Position numbers and translations under genes: made by a program
Origin: Flavobacterium paronense
GTDB taxonomy: Bacteria > Bacteroidota > Bacteroidia > Flavobacteriales > Flavobacteriaceae
Direction: 5' to 3'
DNA: 64,000 bases
Assembly (NCBI RefSeq): GCF_030409795.1
Contig: NZ_JAUFQN010000019.1
Span: forward strand, 1,116,001-1,180,000
The notes under the pieces: model-generated
The model's database searches: none
What the model was told of the DNA's origin: nothing
What the model saw: only the letters and a program-made list of their open reading frames with translations
Part shown: piece by piece, positions 35,663 to 45,060 of the stretch
Numbering within the stretch: position 1 is the stretch's first letter
Layout of the letters: the number at the start of each line of letters is the position of its first letter

Positions 35663-38600
35663 TTATTGTACCACTTTTTTAGATACAATTATACCATCAG
35701 CGGTACTAATTTTTACTATGATAACTTGATTTGAAACCCCAGAGTTCATATGAACTTCTGAAGAATTGATTCCGTCTTTAGAAATTAATAACCTACCACT
35801 CATATCGTAGATTTCTACTTTGGACATGATGGCAATGCCAGTATTAATAAAGATCTGCTTATTTTGTTTATAAACTACTACGTTATCTTGTGAGAAAGTG
35901 GGTAGCGTTAAAGTTGATGCGTTTTGATAGACGATTTCAAAACGGGAATTGAATACTCCGGCTTCTGTGCTAAAAGTATAACTTCCGGTTTTTAAATCAT
36001 GGATAGTATTGGTTAGATTATCTTTTAAGAAAATAGGTTGATTTTGGTTTTCAAACAAACCATCTACGCTATTGATTGCTATCGAATAACTACCTGCAAT
36101 AGCTGATTTAAATCCTAATGGAACACTATCTGTATTTTCAAACGGCAATGCTTTTGCTTGTACAGAAAAAGATTGATTATTGATTAGTGAAGTTAATGAA
36201 GTTTGCCCATCACTTAGTACTTTTCCATCTAATGTAGCATCAACACCAGCAGTTGCGCCAGTCATATAGGCAATTAAAGTTTGTGAAAAGATACCAGAAG
36301 AATTAGTTAAATCTAACCAAATTCGGCTTCTATTTGAATCTGTAGTCTTAAAAAATTGATTGCTAGGATTTGATACTCTCATAGCATTGGTAAAATTTAA
36401 AGCTGTAGATGTTGCTTTGGCAATAAAACCTTGACCGATTTGAATAATACCATTTGGCACTAAGGCAAGAGGATCACCTGGACTAGCACCTGTTCCTGCA
36501 CCACCAGCTAAGGTATAAGTTGCATAAGAAGCCGTGGTAGCATTGTTTGTTTTTCTCCAAAAATACAATGCTTCTGTTAATCCATTTGCTGTAATAAAAT
36601 CGTCTGCATTAATTTTAGATGGATAAGGATTTCCTACTGCATTATAGGTTGCATTGTCAACAGTTAAAGCAATATCACCATTATTTGGGACTCCGGTAAA
36701 TGTACCTGTCCAAATGGTTGGAGTTACTGGATGTGTGTTTGGAGTCCGAATTAAATAACCTGTTGCAGTATCAAAATTGGTTGTGGACGGTGAAGCAACG
36801 ACAGTATATAAATCGGTTATTGGACTGTAAGTATAAAAACGAGTAGCTAGTGTAGCTGGAGAGAAAGCCTGTAATTGTTGTCCCGCAACTGGAGACGACC
36901 ATAGTGTATAATCTAGACGCATTAAAGGATTAGTATCTCTTTCCACATTTATTGCTCCCGTATTGGTAGCGGTTGTGTTTTGAAGCAAAGTGGCATTGTT
37001 TTTTAAAGTAAGTGTACTTCCAGAATCTACCGCTACAATTCCGTTTAGAGTTATGGTATCTCCACTTTGAAGAATTACTATTGCACTGTTTGTTACGGTT
37101 AAATTACAAGCAGTTAAACTTCCTGAGCTTGTATAATTTCCTGTAAAAAAAGCAGATGTATTGCTATTTGGCAAACCGGCACTCCATGAAGTTCCATCCC
37201 ATGTTGTAGAGAGAATACTTACACTTACAGTGGCAGAAGGTATTGAGGTACAAACTCCGCTGGAAATAATGGCTCTATAATAAGTAGTTACGGTTAAATT
37301 CCCTGTAGAAATTCCGGTTAATGGGGAAGAAGTCGCTCCAGAAATATCTGTAAAAGAGATTCCATCCAAAGACGATTGCCATTGAATAGTTCCAACGCTA
37401 CCTGTAATACTAATATCTGACGGACTAGTACCTGCACAGATTATTTGATTTGAAGAAACACTGCCCGCAATAGGAAGTGGCGAAACGATGTAAGAACTGG
37501 ATGTTGCTGAACCATCACTAGTTGTAACCGAAATAGTTCCGGCTGTTAACCCAGCTGGTGTAGTAACTATAATTGTTGTAGGGGATAAAGATGTTATGGT
37601 TCCAAGGACACCATTAAAACTAACAGAAACCGAACCATTATTTAAATTAAAACCCGATATAGTAACTGCTGTTCCACCAGAAAAACATAAAGTCGAAGGC
37701 GTAAATCCAGTTATAACTGGCACTAAATTAAACTCATCTGCACCAATATCTGGCGTAGTTACATTACGAACATCACCATCATAATCAGTGGTAAATCCGG
37801 CAATCGTTGTAGCGCCAGCATTTATAAGATTTGCTATTGAACTATTTACATGAAGGAATACTGAAGAAGAACCCGAAGTACTTATGAAAGTAGTGTTTTC
37901 TGAAACTGACAAACCATCTCTAGTTGCCATTCTGATTTTAAAATTAGCCAGAGTAGCATCAGTATTTGTACCATCAGTATAAATTGTAGTTCCGAAGAAC
38001 GAATTGTTATTTGATGCAGCTGCATAGGAAGTTAAAGTAGTCGAAGATCTTCTGTAGGCTGCTGATAATCCGCCACCATTTGCGACTGAATTATTGATAA
38101 AAATATTATTTCTTAAAGTTGTTGTTACTGCAGTATTTACAAAAATAGCACTCGAACCAAAAACGGCACCACTACTTGTGGCATTTAATAAAATGGTATT
38201 GTAGTATACATTTGCGGTAGTTCCAAGTGAAATGTTTATTCCAACTATTGGGTTAGAAGCATTGGCCAAAGTAGCTTTTAAATCTCCGATAAGATTGTTA
38301 TAAATAGTAGTTGTACTAGCCGCACCTGAACTTAAAACACCAGTTACAGTAGGACTTGTTGCAGTACTTGAAATATTGTACAATTTATTTTTAAAGATAG
38401 AGGTAGTTCCAATTGCTCCTTTATTAATTCCGATAACAATAGGATTGGTTCCTCCGGTACTAGTGATATCATTTACAGTATTACCAGAAATAGTTACAGT
38501 TGTTCCAGTTCCGATACTGATTCCATAAATGGAAGAGCCACCTGAGCCAGTTAATGTTGCCACCGAGTTGTTGGTAATTGTTTTTGTTCCTGTGGAAGTA

Positions 38601-41600
38601 TTTTGGAAAATACCATAAACAGTACTTGTTCCACTTGTATTTGCATTTAAATTAGAAATGGTATTATTAGATAAAGATTCAGTTACTGAAGCACCAGCGC
38701 TATAAATACCATAAAGGACTCCGGTTGTATCTCTATTAAAGCCAGTAACAGTATTTCCACTCGCACTTAAAGCAGTAGCTGCTCCCCAATTTATCCCAAT
38801 TAATGTACCGTTGGAATTAAATAACGAAATGTTTCGAACAATATTTGTATTGATATTAATAGTATTAGAAGAAGCTGTTGAAGCATTTAAAATCCCAATT
38901 AAATTTCCTGTTGAAGCTGTCAACGAAACGTTAGAAATAGTATTGTTATTTAAATTACTGGCGGAAGCAGCAGTTGGTAAACCTTGGAAATAGATTCCGG
39001 TGAAATTCCCTATGAATGTACTACCAGAATAAGTTGTGGTACCAGTTCCTAGTGCATTTTCATAACCAATTGTATTTCCGGTAATTTGAATGTTGTTTCC
39101 AAAAGTAGCATTGGCAAAATAAATTCCAAAAGCGGTTCCATTTGCAGTAAATGTTTGCGTAGCCGATTGATAGATTTTGTTATTGGTAATATTCCAATCT
39201 GTATTACCCGTTACTGCATAAATGGCTGCTGTTCCAGATGTTAAAAAATAATCATATAAGTTGCAATTTGTAATAGTTATGCCGCTATTAGCTATAGCTG
39301 AGGAAGCTGTTGATCCGTTTCCGTATATCAAGCGAGAAGGTAAATTGGAACCTGCTGGACCAATGTTACAATTTGAAATAATGTTATTGTCATTTCCTGT
39401 GGTTACACCAGTTGCAAAATAAACAACACCACCAGTTGTTGCCAAAGGAGCTGAAATAGAACCTAATAAGGTGCAATTTGTGATTGTATTATTTGTAGCA
39501 TCACCAGTAAAAAGTAGGGTAGCAGTTCCTGCAGTAGCTGAAACCGTTGTATTAGATACGGTTAATGATATTCCGGGAATATTTAATCCATCAATAGTTA
39601 CATTATCGGCACCATTTAAACGAATTAATGAATTGCCAGCAATTGTATTACCAGTGATTGTTCGGGTACCATTTGGTATAATGGTTAAACTAGTCCACAA
39701 ACCGGCATTTAAAGTAGCTTGAAAATTTCCTTCATTAGTATCACCATTAACGGTGATGTTGATAGTAGCACCAGTTTGTGCTCCGGCATTAAGCGCGACA
39801 AAAGCACTTCCTAATGAAGTATAAAAACCGTTTCCTACTAGAGCGCCACTAACAATAATAGGGCTAGTGATTAATGAACCTTCTATTTCATAAGCACCTA
39901 AGTCTGGGTTTGTTCCCGTTCCTAAATAACCAGGATTCCCTTGTCTTACAGTTCCTAAATAATCATCTGCTATGCCTACTATTGCAAATCCTTTGCTTTC
40001 TATATAGGTTGGTGAACTATTGTCGGGTTTAAGAAAATCAGCACTTATTCCAGCTGTACTTAAAAAAATCACATTTTCTGTTACAGAATTAATTTCTCTT
40101 GTATTCACTCTTGTTTGAAAAGCGGCTAAAGTTTGACTGCTATTTGTATTGTCAAAATATATTAAATTTGAAACACCAGGTGTTCCTGCATAAAATAAAT
40201 TAGCATTAGAAGTGATGTCATAGTTTGTCAAAACGGTATTGTTTCTATAATAGGCAGCCGTTCTACCAGTTCCTCTAGCGGTCGAAATATTGGTGAAAAC
40301 ATTATTTTTCAAAATCAGCTTGCCGGTAGTTGCTGTTGCATTTGTTGTATGATAAAGTGCTTCAGTTCCAAAATTAGTACCTGTTGAAGCTGCGTTTAAG
40401 TAAACGGTATTATAAGAAACTGTATAGGTTGAATTTGCTACACCTGAGTTAACCGAAATTCCTCTGATAGCATGAGTATTTGATACAGATGGTGCTTTTA
40501 AATCGCCAATAATGTTATTAAAAGCACTAACAGCAGTTGCTCCTGTAAATACAATTCCGTTTACTGCACCACCAGTACTTGCGCCATTTTGAGCTAGGTT
40601 ATAAATTTTATTTTTGGATACATTTACAGTTGTACCACCACTAATTAGTATTCCGTTCTGCGTTGGACTTGTAGTTCCAGTTGTTGTGAAACCATTAATA
40701 TTATTTCCTCTAACATTTTGGGTTCCTGTACCACCAGAAATCTGAATTCCGGTTAAAGTAGCAGAAACCGCAGTTGACGATAAAGTATTTATAGTATTAT
40801 TATTTATGGTAACGGTTACACTTGGATTTGCACTTATTAAAGCTATTACATTTCCACCAGTTCCTGTTGAAGATAAACTAGTAATAGTATTTGAAGTTAT
40901 AGAAAATGAACTAGCGTTTCCGGTAGTTCCAACGTTCATTCCGGTAATTGCTGCTTGACCAGCTAAATTTGAAATAGTATTATTAGTAACAGATGAAGTA
41001 AGTCCAAAACCATTTAATACCATTCCTGTTATAGCACCAGTTCCTGCTGACCAATTATTAAAAGTATTCCCATTTATTGTTTTTGCTGTTAACCCTAAAT
41101 CACGCTGATTCCAACCTGATATAATAGTTGTTCCTAAAACTGTAATATTGGAGAAATTATTTGAAGTATTGGTAATTGTAGCTGATGCATTAGATGTTGC
41201 AGCACTTACAAAGACAGTAACAGTTCCGCCTATGCTACTTTTACTATAAGTTCCAACAATAGCATTTGAGGAAATGGTTTGTGTTCCCAAAGCTGGCAAA
41301 GCAACATTATTAGAAATAAAAGTGACATTCCCAGTAGTAGCAACATTTAAATTAGTAAAAGTGTTAGTATTGATGTTTTGGGAACGTGTTGCAAAACTAT
41401 TGAAAATGTAATTGTGAGATGAACTTCCGGCAACCGAATGCGTAATTCCTCGAATATCATTTCCTTGAATTGTTAAAGCAGTTGCATTGGTTCCGCTAGA
41501 ATTTAAAATTCCATAAAAAGCCCCAGTTGATGCGACAGTATAGGATAATAATCCAGCAGTTGCATCTCCTAATTTATTATTATTAATTGTAATTGTTGTG

Positions 41601-43402
41601 CTAACAGCACCTGCATTTAAAATACCCGAAACGGAGGAAGCTGTTGATGTTACTTTTAAATTTCTTAACGTATTATTTGATATAGACAAAGTACCAGCAG
41701 CTATTCCATTATAAATCCCACGCAATACATTTGTACCACTTAAGCTAGTATCATTTATAGTATTGTTATCTATTGTAACTGCAGAACCAATTCCACCACC
41801 ATTATAAATACTATAAAAAAATGAAGCAGCTGTACCAAAAACAGCACATTTTAAAATGGCATTGTTGGTTATAGAAATTGATCCAGTAGCATTATTAAAA
41901 ATTCCATAAAAATTACAAACTCCGGTAGTAGTTGTACCAGAAGTTCCCATAGCAATAGAATTTGATATAGAACTACTTCCTATACTATTGTTGCTAGTCG
42001 TAAAATTACCCAATGCCCCAGAACTGTATATGGCAACCATTGAAAATCCGTTAGTTGCTCCACCACCAGTAGTTATTCCGCCAATATTATTGTTTTGTAT
42101 AGCAGAAGTTGTACCTGCAGAAGAAACATAAATTCCATCAATTCTTGAAGAAGTGGTAGCCGATGAAGTAATAACAATAGCATTAGCTACAGAAGTATTT
42201 CCAATTGTATTACCCGTTGTAGTTCCCACATTTGCCGCACCACTTGTAACCGCTATACCACTAAAAATACCAGGCGAACCAGCATTTCCGTTACTTGTTG
42301 TGAAATTTATCCCTGAAATAGTATTGCCTTGTATAGATGATACAGTAGTATTTGCAGCCAATTCAATTCCTCTAAAAGCAGTTGTGAAACTACCATTATA
42401 TATAGTGTTTCCTGTTCCGGATGCATTTGCAAAACCAATAATATTATTAGTAATTGTATAATTCCCAGCACTAGCAGTACTAATTCTAATGGCTCTACAT
42501 ACTAAACCATTGGCAGCAGTCGTTCTTGTGGCAGTTTGAAAAAATTTATTATTTGAAATTATCCAGGCAGCACTATTTGAGGCTAGTAAAATTCCTGCTG
42601 ATGACACGGTACTATTAAAATAATCTTGAACAGAACAGCTCATGATACTATTACCACTATTATCAATAGCAACAGAGGTTCCTGCTGAATAAATAGCGTT
42701 AGTTGGCAGGTTTGCTCCGGCTGCTGTTATCGTACAATTAGTTACTGTATTAGAATCATTACCTGTAGTTGTTCCTGTGGAAAAAAATACGGTTCCAGAA
42801 CTTGCCGTTGCTTCTGAACCTGCGATGGTACAATTTTGAATTATATTATTGGACGCATCACCAATGAATCGAATTGTTGAAGTTCCAGCCGTGGCAGAAA
42901 CTGTTGTGTTAGAAAGTGATAAACTATTTCCTCCGGAATTCAATCCGTTGATAGTAACATTATCTGCACCATTAAGATTTATTAATGGCGAACCTGCAGC
43001 TAATGCTCCGCTTATTGTTCTCGAAATTCCACCACTAGGTGAAATTGACAAAGCAGTATAACTTGATAAACCGGTTCCACTTGCGTTTAGACTTGCGGAT
43101 AGCGTTTCTGTTGTGTTAGCGGTTATAGCAATACTAATATTTCCTTTATGGGTTCCTGCATTAACAGCATCAAATGCTAATTTAAGAGTTGTATAAGAAG
43201 TTGGGCCCGGTGTCCCCAAAGTAGCAGTTACTGATACTTGACCAAAAGAAACAATAGTTGTCAATAAAAAAAAACAGGTAAAAACTATTTTGTTTTTAGC
43301 TGTTTTTTTGTTAACGTAACTGTCAATTTGTTTTTTTGTCTTTATCCTAAATAATAAAAAAAGTAAGAAGGAATTTTTATTAACTAAAGTAATACTATTC
43401 AT
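35663..43402 (-). CDS. giant T9SS-secreted beta-helix surface protein (2579 aa, type A sorting domain)
   Basis: The protein is almost wholly Thr/Ser/Asn/Gly-rich, with repeated short NN-x-I/ISNNTI-type rungs typical of right-handed parallel beta-helices. Two homologous blocks start with NVTINGLN and NVTIDGLN (near residues 150 and 1245), each followed by a TGxxTGND-type rung series. A TIG/IPT Ig-like domain is near residue 1895 (VITGFTPSTLCFSGG). The region after about 2030 contains GNPYPSKI and GFIAKA, common before T9SS signals. The last 75 residues (QNKQIFINTG, VEIYDMSGRLL, VIIVKIST) are a type A sorting domain. The signal peptide is unusual: about 38 extra residues precede the normal core (KNKIVFTCFFLLTTIVSFGQ), and no later ATG exists. 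Function unknown; probably surface-bound adhesin or polysaccharide-interacting. Confidence 0.9.
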   Translation of the reverse strand: MNSITLVNKNSFLLFLLFRIKTKKQIDSYVNKKTAKNKIVFTCFFLLTTIVSFGQVSVTATLGTPGPTSYTTLKLAFDAVNAGTHKGNISIAITANTTETLSASLNASGTGLSSYTALSISPSGGISRTISGALAAGSPLINLNGADNVTINGLNSGGNSLSLSNTTVSATAGTSTIRFIGDASNNIIQNCTIAGSEATASSGTVFFSTGTTTGNDSNTVTNCTITAAGANLPTNAIYSAGTSVAIDNSGNSIMSCSVQDYFNSTVSSAGILLASNSAAWIISNNKFFQTATRTTAANGLVCRAIRISTASAGNYTITNNIIGFANASGTGNTIYNGSFTTAFRGIELAANTTVSSIQGNTISGINFTTSNGNAGSPGIFSGIAVTSGAANVGTTTGNTIGNTSVANAIVITSSATTSSRIDGIYVSSAGTTSAIQNNNIGGITTGGGATNGFSMVAIYSSGALGNFTTSNNSIGSSSISNSIAMGTSGTTTTGVCNFYGIFNNATGSISITNNAILKCAVFGTAASFFYSIYNGGGIGSAVTIDNNTINDTSLSGTNVLRGIYNGIAAGTLSISNNTLRNLKVTSTASSVSGILNAGAVSTTITINNNKLGDATAGLLSYTVASTGAFYGILNSSGTNATALTIQGNDIRGITHSVAGSSSHNYIFNSFATRSQNINTNTFTNLNVATTGNVTFISNNVALPALGTQTISSNAIVGTYSKSSIGGTVTVFVSAATSNASATITNTSNNFSNITVLGTTIISGWNQRDLGLTAKTINGNTFNNWSAGTGAITGMVLNGFGLTSSVTNNTISNLAGQAAITGMNVGTTGNASSFSITSNTITSLSSTGTGGNVIALISANPSVTVTINNNTINTLSSTAVSATLTGIQISGGTGTQNVRGNNINGFTTTGTTSPTQNGILISGGTTVNVSKNKIYNLAQNGASTGGAVNGIVFTGATAVSAFNNIIGDLKAPSVSNTHAIRGISVNSGVANSTYTVSYNTVYLNAASTGTNFGTEALYHTTNATATTGKLILKNNVFTNISTARGTGRTAAYYRNNTVLTNYDITSNANLFYAGTPGVSNLIYFDNTNSSQTLAAFQTRVNTREINSVTENVIFLSTAGISADFLKPDNSSPTYIESKGFAIVGIADDYLGTVRQGNPGYLGTGTNPDLGAYEIEGSLITSPIIVSGALVGNGFYTSLGSAFVALNAGAQTGATINITVNGDTNEGNFQATLNAGLWTSLTIIPNGTRTITGNTIAGNSLIRLNGADNVTIDGLNIPGISLTVSNTTVSATAGTATLLFTGDATNNTITNCTLLGSISAPLATTGGVVYFATGVTTGNDNNIISNCNIGPAGSNLPSRLIYGNGSTASSAIANSGITITNCNLYDYFLTSGTAAIYAVTGNTDWNITNNKIYQSATQTFTANGTAFGIYFANATFGNNIQITGNTIGYENALGTGTTTYSGSTFIGNFTGIYFQGLPTAASASNLNNNTISNVSLTASTGNLIGILNASTASSNTININTNIVRNISLFNSNGTLIGINWGAATALSASGNTVTGFNRDTTGVLYGIYSAGASVTESLSNNTISNLNANTSGTSTVYGIFQNTSTGTKTITNNSVATLTGSGGSSIYGISIGTGTTVTISGNTVNDITSTGGTNPIVIGINKGAIGTTSIFKNKLYNISSTATSPTVTGVLSSGAASTTTIYNNLIGDLKATLANASNPIVGINISLGTTANVYYNTILLNATSSGAVFGSSAIFVNTAVTTTLRNNIFINNSVANGGGLSAAYRRSSTTLTSYAAASNNNSFFGTTIYTDGTNTDATLANFKIRMATRDGLSVSENTTFISTSGSSSVFLHVNSSIANLINAGATTIAGFTTDYDGDVRNVTTPDIGADEFNLVPVITGFTPSTLCFSGGTAVTISGFNLNNGSVSVSFNGVLGTITSLSPTTIIVTTPAGLTAGTISVTTSDGSATSSSYIVSPLPIAGSVSSNQIICAGTSPSDISITGSVGTIQWQSSLDGISFTDISGATSSPLTGISTGNLTVTTYYRAIISSGVCTSIPSATVSVSILSTTWDGTSWSAGLPNSNTSAFFTGNYTSSGSLTACNLTVTNSAIVILQSGDTITLNGIVAVDSGSTLTLKNNATLLQNTTATNTGAINVERDTNPLMRLDYTLWSSPVAGQQLQAFSPATLATRFYTYSPITDLYTVVASPSTTNFDTATGYLIRTPNTHPVTPTIWTGTFTGVPNNGDIALTVDNATYNAVGNPYPSKINADDFITANGLTEALYFWRKTNNATTASYATYTLAGGAGTGASPGDPLALVPNGIIQIGQGFIAKATSTALNFTNAMRVSNPSNQFFKTTDSNRSRIWLDLTNSSGIFSQTLIAYMTGATAGVDATLDGKVLSDGQTSLTSLINNQSFSVQAKALPFENTDSVPLGFKSAIAGSYSIAINSVDGLFENQNQPIFLKDNLTNTIHDLKTGSYTFSTEAGVFNSRFEIVYQNASTLTLPTFSQDNVVVYKQNKQIFINTGIAIMSKVEIYDMSGRLLISKDGINSSEVHMNSGVSNQVIIVKISTADGIIVSKKVVQ

Positions 43403-43473
43403 ATTTATGAAATAAGAGATTTATATTTAAAAACATCAACAATTTATAATCTATGGTAAATGAATCAAAAAAA

Positions 43474-43481
43474 CAAAATTA
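43474..43481 (-). promoter_or_regulatory. TAnnTTTG promoter box of the second giant gene
   Basis: TAATTTTG on the minus strand, 71 bp before the ATG at 43402. A TTG lies 23 bp upstream, within the upper range of the Bacteroidota promoter spacing. This predicts a leader of about 65 nt. Confidence 0.45.
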
Positions 43482-43724
43482 TAGTATCTTAGAAAGGTTT
43501 TTGACAACAAAAATTGTCACTTATAAACTATCTTATTAACATATTTTATTTCCTTAATAAGTCATTCAATATAGTTTTAGTTTTAAATGGAGATAATTAC
43601 TGAAATGCACTTATAAAATTTTAATAAACTTTAAAAGTGAATAGTTTGTAAAAAATGATAAGGAAGAATAGTAGTTATCTATACTATTCAAAAGATATAT
43701 CCTGACTTGTCAACTAAAATTAAA

Positions 43725-43754
43725 AACCCTGTAAAATTAAAACTTTACAGGGTT
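43725..43754 (-). terminator. intrinsic terminator of ssrA
   Basis: AACCCTGTAAA/TTTACAGGGTT forms an 11-bp perfect stem (arms 43744-43754 and 43725-43735) immediately past the tmRNA 3' end, followed by a T run on the minus strand. Confidence 0.9.
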
Positions 43755-43759
43755 AAAAG

Positions 43760-44154
43760 TGGAGTCGCCGAGAATCGAACTCGGGTCCAAACAAGCAATT
43801 AAAAAGGGTTCTACACGTTTATTTTCTGATTGAGTTTTCGATATAGTGATAGGCCAGAAACAGCCACACTATACTTATCTTCTTAAATTTTCGTAACAGC
43901 CCCGAAGTTTCACTGTTCTTAGGTTTATTTTTACGATTCACCTGTGCCGACCGCCACAAACCAAAGCTATCGAGGTGAATCCTGCTTTCCTACCTTGTAG
44001 GACGAGGCTAATCTTACTTTAATTCAGATTATGCAGCAAGAGCGTAGTTTCCTTCGCCGTTTATGTTTTTGTGAATTTGGATTTACGAGCAAAAAACACA
44101 ATGCTCGACGTGCTTACAATTCAATTCGACTTGCTGTCAAAACCAGTCGACCCC
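43760..44154 (-). ncRNA. ssrA: transfer-messenger RNA
   Basis: The 395-nt RNA starts GGGGTCGACTGGTTTTGACAG and ends GTTCGATTCTCGGCGACTCCA. A 7-bp acceptor stem (GGGGUCG with CGACUCC, one G-U) and a T-arm with GTTCGATTC are evident, so it is a one-piece tmRNA. The CCA end is not encoded beyond the discriminator A. The tag reading frame GGC GAA GGA AAC TAC GCT CTT GCT GCA TAA gives GEGNYALAA with a Gly resume codon, the Bacteroidota pattern. It rescues stalled ribosomes with SmpB and marks the peptide for proteolysis. A TACTTTTG box lies upstream and a strong terminator follows. Confidence 0.97.
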
Positions 44155-44189
44155 AAATTTGTTTTTTTGTCTTATCAAAAATTGTTCCG

Positions 44190-44197
44190 CAAAAGTA
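44190..44197 (-). promoter_or_regulatory. TAnnTTTG promoter box of ssrA
   Basis: TACTTTTG on the minus strand, 35 bp before the mature 5' end of tmRNA; a short 5' leader would be removed by processing. Confidence 0.5.
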
Positions 44198-44504
44198 GTT
44201 TAAAGTTGTTAGTATAAAAAATCATATCAAAAGTTTATAAATAGCTTTATGATCTATATTGTTTGTGTCAAATTTTATGATGTTGTTTTGTTTATTCGAA
44301 AGTAAAAACTATTTTTTATTTTTAGCTGATTACTATCCTTCAGTCACGTTTGAAATTATTAAATTGAAACTATCATTACATTTATTAAAATACCCAGCTA
44401 ATTCTTATTTTTTCATTTTATGAATGATTTAATAATAAAACAGTGTAATAATTTAACACTTCGTAATTTTAAACCAAATAAAATAGTAATATCACTTTCA
44501 TATA

Positions 44505-44525
44505 ATTGCTAAATAAGTATATTTA
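44505..44525 (-). promoter_or_regulatory. acetate-locus element, copy before the InsA-like regulator
   Basis: Read on the minus strand this copy matches the acs copy (53569-53589) at 19 of 21 positions, differing only at positions 4 and 9. It contains TTATTTAGCAAT exactly. It ends 16 bp before the regulator's ATG and is inverted relative to the other three copies, as expected for autoregulation. Confidence 0.6.
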
Positions 44526-44541
44526 TGCAAAATTTATATAT

Positions 44542-44961
44542 ATGGAAATTTTAGCCTGTCCAAAATGCCAAAGTAATACTATAGTTAAAAGCGGTATCAT
44601 CAAAGAAAGACAAAGGTTTTTATGCAAAAAATGCAATTACTACTTCACAGTCAATAAACTTGGAAAAAAGATAGATAGTTACTATGTGACCAAAGCACTA
44701 CAGTTGTTTCTGGAAGGTTTAAGTTATAGAGAAATTGAGCGTATTATAGGCGTTTCCCACGTAACCGTTAGTAATTGGGTAAAGGAGTTTAAAATAACAA
44801 AACCTAATCACACAGATTATCACCCAACATATAAGATTTACAACCACTTAGAACTACTGGAATTTCTAAAAAACAAAGAAATTATGAAAGGAGCTGGGAT
44901 GATTATAACAGAATTAGGCGATAAATTTATGCTTATTAAATGGGAGCGTTTCAAAGATTAA
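44542..44961 (+). CDS. orphan IS1 InsA-like zinc-ribbon/HTH protein, putative regulator
   Basis: The 139-residue protein has an N-terminal zinc ribbon (C6-x2-C9 in ACPKC, C28-x2-C31 in LCKKC) with the IS1-InsA spacing and a QRFLCKKCNYYF context. A helix-turn-helix follows at about 58-82 (LSYREIERIIGVSHVTVSNWV). The C-terminal 55 residues have no InsA counterpart I recognise. No InsB (DDE transposase) frame, terminal inverted repeats or target duplication is present, so it looks like a domesticated DNA-binding protein rather than a mobile element. It precedes the porin by 99 bp and both have the shared element upstream. I infer a local transcription factor for short-chain fatty acid uptake and activation. 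The ATG at 44542 is used; a TTG at 44506 would read through the element. Confidence 0.75.
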   Translation: MEILACPKCQSNTIVKSGIIKERQRFLCKKCNYYFTVNKLGKKIDSYYVTKALQLFLEGLSYREIERIIGVSHVTVSNWVKEFKITKPNHTDYHPTYKIYNHLELLEFLKNKEIMKGAGMIITELGDKFMLIKWERFKD

Positions 44962-44978
44962 CTATAGTAATTTACAAT
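44959..44978 (+). promoter_or_regulatory. acetate-locus element before the porin-MFS operon
   Basis: TAACTATAGTAA then TTTACAAT. It matches the acs copy with one substitution and one missing base. The site begins on the TAA stop codon of the InsA-like gene and lies 82 bp before the porin ATG. Confidence 0.65.
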
Positions 44979-45060
44979 AATATATATCATAATTTTTTTG
45001 ATTCACAAAATGTTAGAATTTGGTACAACAAAATAGTAACCAAAACTAACAAATCAAATT

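Larger units (their letters stand above)
43403..43759. other. 357-bp AT-rich spacer, promoter region of the giant protein
   Basis: No gene. It contains a TAATTTTG box on the minus strand (43481-43474), a TGACAA/TTGTCA dyad (43503-43518) near the -33 position, a perfect 8-bp dyad GAATAGTA (43666-43673) / TACTATTC (43682-43689), and the ssrA terminator (43725-43754). Confidence 0.65.
44155..44541. other. 387-bp AT-rich spacer between ssrA and the InsA-like gene
   Basis: No gene. It contains the ssrA promoter box (44190-44197) and, at its right end, the inverted copy of the acetate-locus element (44505-44525). The middle part is AT-rich with no other structure I could support. Confidence 0.7.

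Noticed and set aside
44506..44541. TTG start 12 codons upstream for the InsA-like protein
   Set aside because: The extra residues are encoded by the palindromic element and AT-rich leader; the ATG at 44542 fits the InsA-type start before the zinc ribbon.
44542..44961. Intact insertion sequence of the IS1 family
   Set aside because: No DDE (InsB) frame, no terminal inverted repeats, no target duplication seen on either side.
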